A DNA stretch of 9,490 nucleotides from Sinorhizobium sp. (GTDB lineage Bacteria > Pseudomonadota > Alphaproteobacteria > Rhizobiales > Rhizobiaceae). The stretch is taken from the NCBI GenBank assembly GCA_031178305.1, contig JAPSJG010000117.1, forward strand, positions 1 to 9,490, given 5' to 3'. Made by a program: the position numbers and the translations under genes. Positions 6,594 through 9,490 of this stretch are shown piece after piece (position 1 is the first letter of the stretch; the number at the start of each line of letters is the position of its first letter). Below the pieces are notes generated by a model, which worked only from the letters and a program-made list of their open reading frames with translations, was not told where the DNA came from and did no database searches.

Positions 6594-8027
6594 TCAAGCC
6601 AGCGTGTAGGCCGTCTTCACGGTTGTGTAGAACTCGGCCGCGTACTTGCCCTGTTCGCGCGGACCGTAGGAGGACCCCTTGCGGCCGCCGAACGGCACGT
6701 GGAAGTCGACGCCGGCCGTCGGCAGGTTGACCATCACCATGCCAGCCTCGGCATTGCGCTTGAAATGCGTCGCGTGCTTGAGGCTCGTCGTGGCGATGCC
6801 GGAGGAAAGGCCGAAGGGCGTATCGTTGGCGACGGCAAGCGCCTCCTCATAGTCCTTCACCCGGATAACGGCGGCGACCGGTCCGAAGACCTCCTCCCGC
6901 GCGATCCGCATCTGGTTATGCGCCTCGGTGAAGAGCGCCGGCTGCAGGTAGAAGCCGGGCGTGTCGCGCGTGATCAATTCGCCGCCGAAGGCGAGCTTCG
7001 CGCCTTCCTGCTTGCCGATGGCGATATAATCGGTGTCCTGGTTCAACTGGCTCTGGTCGACGACCGGACCGATCTGGGTGCCGGGCTTCAGCGCGTCGTC
7101 GACGACGAGGCCCTGCATCCGCTCACCCATGGCAGCGACGAATTTGTCGTGAATGCCCTCCGTGACGATGATGCGCGAGGAGGCCGTGCAGCGCTGGCCG
7201 GTCGAGAAGAAGGCGGAGTTGACGGCCGCCTCGACCGCAACGGAAAGATCGGCGTCGTCAAGCACGACGAACGGGTTCTTGCCGCCCATTTCGAGCTGGA
7301 ACTTGCGGTTATGCTCGACCGAAGCCATCGCCACGCGTTTTCCCGTACCGACGGAGCCGGTGAAGGTGATCGCCTGCACGTCCGGGCTATCGAGCATCGC
7401 CTGGCCGACCACCGAGCCCTTGCCCATGACGAGGTTCAACACGCCCTTTGGAAGGCCGGCTCGATGGAGGATGTCGACGATTGCCCAGGAGCAGCCCGGC
7501 ACCAGCTCGGCCGGCTTGAAGACGACGGTGTTGCCATAGGCAAGCGCCGGCGCGATCTTCCAGGCAGGAATGGCGATCGGGAAGTTCCAAGGCGTGATGA
7601 TGCCAACGACACCGACCGGCTCGCGGGTGATCTCGACACCGATATTCGGGCGAACCGAAGGGATGACCTCGCCGGCCAACCGCAGGCACTCGCCGGCGAA
7701 GAATTCAAAGATCTGCCCGGCACGCACGGTCTCGCCGATGCCTTCGGCAAGCGTCTTGCCCTCCTCGCGAGACAAGAGCCGCCCGAGTTCGTCCTTGCGC
7801 GCCATGATCTCGTCGGCGGTCTTCTTGAGGATCGCGTGGCGTTCGAGAATACCGGAGCGGGACCAGGCCGGAAAGGCCGCCTTTGCCGCCGCGATCCCGG
7901 CCTTCGCGTCGTCTGCGGTGGCGCGGGCATATTCGCCGACGACATCATTGGTGTTCGATGGATTGATGTTGGCGACACCGTCGCCGCCGACCCATTCGCC
8001 GGCAATCAGGTTCTGGTGAAGTGTCAT
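6594..8027 (-). CDS. Aldehyde dehydrogenase, probable alpha-ketoglutaric semialdehyde dehydrogenase
   Basis: The protein has 477 residues, typical for the family. It should oxidise alpha-ketoglutaric semialdehyde (2,5-dioxopentanoate) to 2-oxoglutarate, the last step of the non-phosphorylative pentose route. Catalytic features are all present: Asn148 in TPWNFPIA, Lys171 in VVFKPAEL, the Rossmann glycines in TFTGSVGTGK (221-230), Glu246 in LEMGGKNP, nucleophile Cys280 in STGQRCTASS, and Glu379/Glu380 in REEVFGPV. Glu174, in the position that contacts the adenosine ribose, suggests NAD+ preference (inference). Close alternatives are succinate semialdehyde dehydrogenase or other ALDHs; the gguC and dehydratase neighbours decide the call. 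The start is ATG at 8027, after a perfect AAGGAGGT (8036-8043); the TTG at 8036 overlaps that site and is not used. S. meliloti literature names the equivalent gene araE, as I recall. Confidence 0.9.
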   Translation of the reverse strand: MTLHQNLIAGEWVGGDGVANINPSNTNDVVGEYARATADDAKAGIAAAKAAFPAWSRSGILERHAILKKTADEIMARKDELGRLLSREEGKTLAEGIGETVRAGQIFEFFAGECLRLAGEVIPSVRPNIGVEITREPVGVVGIITPWNFPIAIPAWKIAPALAYGNTVVFKPAELVPGCSWAIVDILHRAGLPKGVLNLVMGKGSVVGQAMLDSPDVQAITFTGSVGTGKRVAMASVEHNRKFQLEMGGKNPFVVLDDADLSVAVEAAVNSAFFSTGQRCTASSRIIVTEGIHDKFVAAMGERMQGLVVDDALKPGTQIGPVVDQSQLNQDTDYIAIGKQEGAKLAFGGELITRDTPGFYLQPALFTEAHNQMRIAREEVFGPVAAVIRVKDYEEALAVANDTPFGLSSGIATTSLKHATHFKRNAEAGMVMVNLPTAGVDFHVPFGGRKGSSYGPREQGKYAAEFYTTVKTAYTLA

Positions 8028-8035
8028 GGGCTTCA

Positions 8036-8043
8036 ACCTCCTT
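8036..8043 (-). promoter_or_regulatory. Strong ribosome binding site of the dehydrogenase gene
   Basis: The minus strand reads AAGGAGGT, a full match to the anti-Shine-Dalgarno sequence, 8 bases before ATG at 8027. It fixes the start and suggests that this enzyme is translated more strongly than its operon neighbours. Confidence 0.8.
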
Positions 8044-8057
8044 GTTTTTTGTCAAGC

Positions 8058-8091
8058 GGCCGCCCGTCGCGGCCTATCGCTGCTATAGCAG
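8058..8091 (-). other. Stem-loop and 12-base palindrome between gguC and the dehydrogenase gene
   Basis: The 69-base gap holds GGCCGC (8058-8063) and GCGGCC (8069-8074) around a 5-base loop. Next to it is a perfect palindrome CTGCTATAGCAG (8080-8091), 5 bases after the gguC stop. These could be RNA structures separating the two cistrons, or an operator-like site; neither is proven. Confidence 0.4.
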
Positions 8092-8096
8092 GTACA

Positions 8097-9092
8097 TCAG
8101 AGCTGACGTATGGCGATCTCTTCCTCGGCGGCGACCGCCAATGGGTTGCGCAAGGCGAGGCCGAAGCCTTCGGCCTCGATATCGAATACGTCCCCCGCCT
8201 CCGTGCGGATGCCGTCTCCGAAGGAAAGGGTGGCGGTTCCGAACATGTGCACATGCACGTCGCCCGGCATGCGGAAGAGGTCGTATTTGAAGTGGTGATA
8301 TTCGAGATTGGCGAAGCTGTGGGACATGTTCGCCTCGCCGGAAAGGAAAGGCTTCTCCCACAGGAGCTTGCCACCGCGCCATATTCTCGAGGTGCCGCGG
8401 ATGTCGTCGGGCGCCGCGCCGATGCGGATCTCCGGGCCGAAGCTCGCCTGCCTGAGCTTGGAATGCGCCAGCCAGAGATAGTTGACGCGTTCCGTCTTGT
8501 GGTCGGAGAATTCGTTGGCGACCGCAAAGCCAAGCCGATAGGGCACGCCCTTGTCGGAAATAACGTAGATGCCGGCCATTTCCGGCTCTTCACCGCCATC
8601 CTCGGCAAAGGGCGGCGAAGTCAGCGGCTGACCGGGTGCGACCGCGGCCGTGCCGTTGCCCTTGTAGAACCATTCGGGCTGGACGCCCTTTTCGCCGGAC
8701 TTCGGCTTGCCGCCTTCAAGCCCCATGCGGAACATCTTCATCGAATCGGTCAGCGTTTCTTCCGCCGCTTCGGTCGTCTTCTTGTGCATGGCGTCGCGCG
8801 TGGCCGCGGAGCCGAGATGGGTGAGCCCGGTTCCGGTCAAATGGAGATGCGCCGGATCGGGATGGGTGATCGGCGGCAGCATTCGCCCCTCGGCATAGGC
8901 CTGCTCGAGATCGATCGCTTCGCCGAGCCCCTTGGCATCGACGACGTCCTTCAGGCTCTTGCCGGCATTGGCCGCTTCCATCGCCAAGGCGTAGACGCTC
9001 GTCGCGCCTTTGACGGCGCGCGCCGTTTCGCCCGGCGCCCGCACCGCGACCGCCATCGATCCGTCTTGCATTCTGACCTGAGAAATCAGCAC
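8097..9092 (-). CDS. gguC: GguC/AraD1 family protein, FAH superfamily; probable L-2-keto-3-deoxyarabonate dehydratase
   Basis: From the GTG at 9092 the protein has 331 residues and starts MLISQVRMQDGSMAVAVRAP. AGGAAGGA (9100-9107) lies 7 bases before the GTG; the longer in-frame version from 9158 would add 22 residues unlike the family. The C-terminal half resembles a fumarylacetoacetate hydrolase fold: Glu169 and Glu171 in GGEEPEMAGIY, and Glu194 in AVANEFSDH, match the usual E-x-E and D metal ligands, with Glu in place of Asp at the third (my alignment). It sits between a sugar permease gene and two enzymes of the arabinonate route, so the missing step, L-2-keto-3-deoxyarabonate to alpha-ketoglutaric semialdehyde, is the natural assignment. 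FAH-fold sugar-acid dehydratases are known for xylose (XylX); the activity of GguC itself is inferred. S. meliloti literature calls the equivalent gene araD, as I recall. Confidence 0.85.
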   Translation of the reverse strand: MLISQVRMQDGSMAVAVRAPGETARAVKGATSVYALAMEAANAGKSLKDVVDAKGLGEAIDLEQAYAEGRMLPPITHPDPAHLHLTGTGLTHLGSAATRDAMHKKTTEAAEETLTDSMKMFRMGLEGGKPKSGEKGVQPEWFYKGNGTAAVAPGQPLTSPPFAEDGGEEPEMAGIYVISDKGVPYRLGFAVANEFSDHKTERVNYLWLAHSKLRQASFGPEIRIGAAPDDIRGTSRIWRGGKLLWEKPFLSGEANMSHSFANLEYHHFKYDLFRMPGDVHVHMFGTATLSFGDGIRTEAGDVFDIEAEGFGLALRNPLAVAAEEEIAIRQL

Positions 9093-9163
9093 GTTCCTGT
9101 CCTTCCTCATCTTTGGATAGAGGCGGCGCCCCTTCAACTCATAGGCAAGCGGCGCCACTTCCA

Positions 9164-9206
9164 GGGCGGCTCCAGACCGCCCAGTTCCGGCAGCCTCGCG
9201 GCTGCC
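9164..9206 (-). other. Tandem stem-loops between the permease gene and gguC
   Basis: Two hairpins lie in the 155-base gap. The first in the transcript (9189-9206) is GGCAGCC / GGCTGCC with a GCGA loop, a GNRA-type tetraloop on a 7-bp stem. The second (9164-9182) is GGGCGG / CCGCCC with a 7-base loop. No U-tract follows, so they look more like mRNA-stabilising or processing structures than terminators. They separate the transporter genes from the enzyme genes. Confidence 0.5.
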
Positions 9207-9247
9207 ACTTCATATGCCGGTGTGACGGGGCTTACCCGAAGAACCGG

Positions 9248-9490
9248 TCAGCCCTTGCCCTTGTTCTTGTTGTAGACGTCGAAGAACACGGCCGCGAGCA
9301 GCACGAGGCCCTTGATGAGCTGCTGGTAATCGATACCGATGCCCATGATCGACATGCCGTTGTTCATCACGCCCATGATGAAGGCGCCGATCACCGCGCC
9401 GGTGATCTTGCCGACGCCGCCCGATGCGGACGCGCCGCCAATGAAGCAGGCCGCGATCACGTCGAGCTCGAAACCGACGCCCGCCTTCGG
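9248..9490 (-). CDS. gguB: Sugar ABC transporter permease, GguB/MmsB type (C-terminal 80 residues)
   Basis: Only the C-terminal end is in the window; the frame is open to the edge. The segment AACFIGGASASGGVGKITGA and the following hydrophobic stretches (AVIGAFIMGVMNNGMSIMG and QLIKGLVLLAAVFFDVYN) are typical of the last membrane helices of permeases for ribose, xylose and multiple monosaccharides (BPD_transp_2 family). The charged tail NKNKGKG ends it. The protein would sit in the inner membrane, working with an ATPase and a periplasmic sugar-binding protein encoded further upstream. The order permease then gguC matches the gguA-gguB-gguC arrangement of Agrobacterium and the arabinose operon of S. 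meliloti. The symbol is assigned by that context. Confidence 0.85.
   Translation of the reverse strand, partial: PKAGVGFELDVIAACFIGGASASGGVGKITGAVIGAFIMGVMNNGMSIMGIGIDYQQLIKGLVLLAAVFFDVYNKNKGKG

Noticed and set aside
8050..8055. TTGACA on the minus strand before the dehydrogenase gene, as an internal promoter
   Set aside because: A -10 box at normal spacing would fall on the start codon, and no such sequence is there.
6360..9275. A 971-codon open frame on the plus strand across the dehydrogenase and gguC genes
   Set aside because: It is antisense to two well-recognised enzymes in high-GC DNA, where the opposite frame often stays open; its Asp/Arg/Gly-rich translation resembles no family I know.
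1..9490. tRNA or rRNA genes, CRISPR arrays, insertion sequences, phage genes
   Set aside because: No cloverleaf, spaced direct repeats, transposase or integrase motifs were seen; the only repeat is the RIME-like element.

Overview
The window looks like alphaproteobacterial DNA from the Rhizobiaceae, most likely a Sinorhizobium/Ensifer-type genome. The reasons are the high GC content, the coding style, a RIME-like rhizobial intergenic palindrome, and a gguB-gguC-dehydrogenase-dehydratase gene order that, as I recall, matches the L-arabinose operon of Sinorhizobium meliloti pSymB. The species was not determined.

Left part (1-3789): a partial gene on the minus strand encodes the N-terminus of a GyrI-like/AraC-type effector-binding protein. 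It is divergent, across about 335 bp, from a tight three-gene plus-strand operon. That operon encodes a circularly permuted ATP-grasp protein (COG2308 type), an alpha-E domain protein (COG2307 type) and a bacterial transglutaminase-like protein (COG1305 type). This trio is a widespread, biochemically poorly defined set, predicted in the comparative-genomics literature to ligate and process peptides or amides. The proteasome-like Anbu peptidase that often accompanies it is not next to it here.

Middle (3790-4805): a mosaic palindromic repeat lies between the convergent ends of the transglutaminase gene and a minus-strand gene. The latter encodes a small exported Gly/Ala/Asn-rich repeat protein with a short two-cysteine C-terminal segment and no known function. 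A hairpin that pairs fully only in minus-strand RNA follows the dehydratase gene upstream of it.

Right part (4806-9490): a minus-strand operon, read from right to left, encodes the C-terminal 80 residues of a sugar ABC transporter permease (GguB/MmsB type), a GguC/AraD1 protein of the FAH superfamily, an alpha-ketoglutaric semialdehyde dehydrogenase, and an L-arabinonate dehydratase of the IlvD/Edd family. Together they fit uptake of L-arabinose (or a similar pentose) followed by the non-phosphorylative route: L-arabinonate, then L-2-keto-3-deoxyarabonate, then alpha-ketoglutaric semialdehyde, then 2-oxoglutarate. The sugar dehydrogenase and lactonase of the route are not in the window. Every junction between these genes carries a small GC-rich stem-loop.

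Most of this is ordinary rhizobial metabolism. The parts that deserve a second look are the ATP-grasp/alpha-E/transglutaminase operon, the repeat-rich exported protein, and the RNA hairpins in the arabinose operon.
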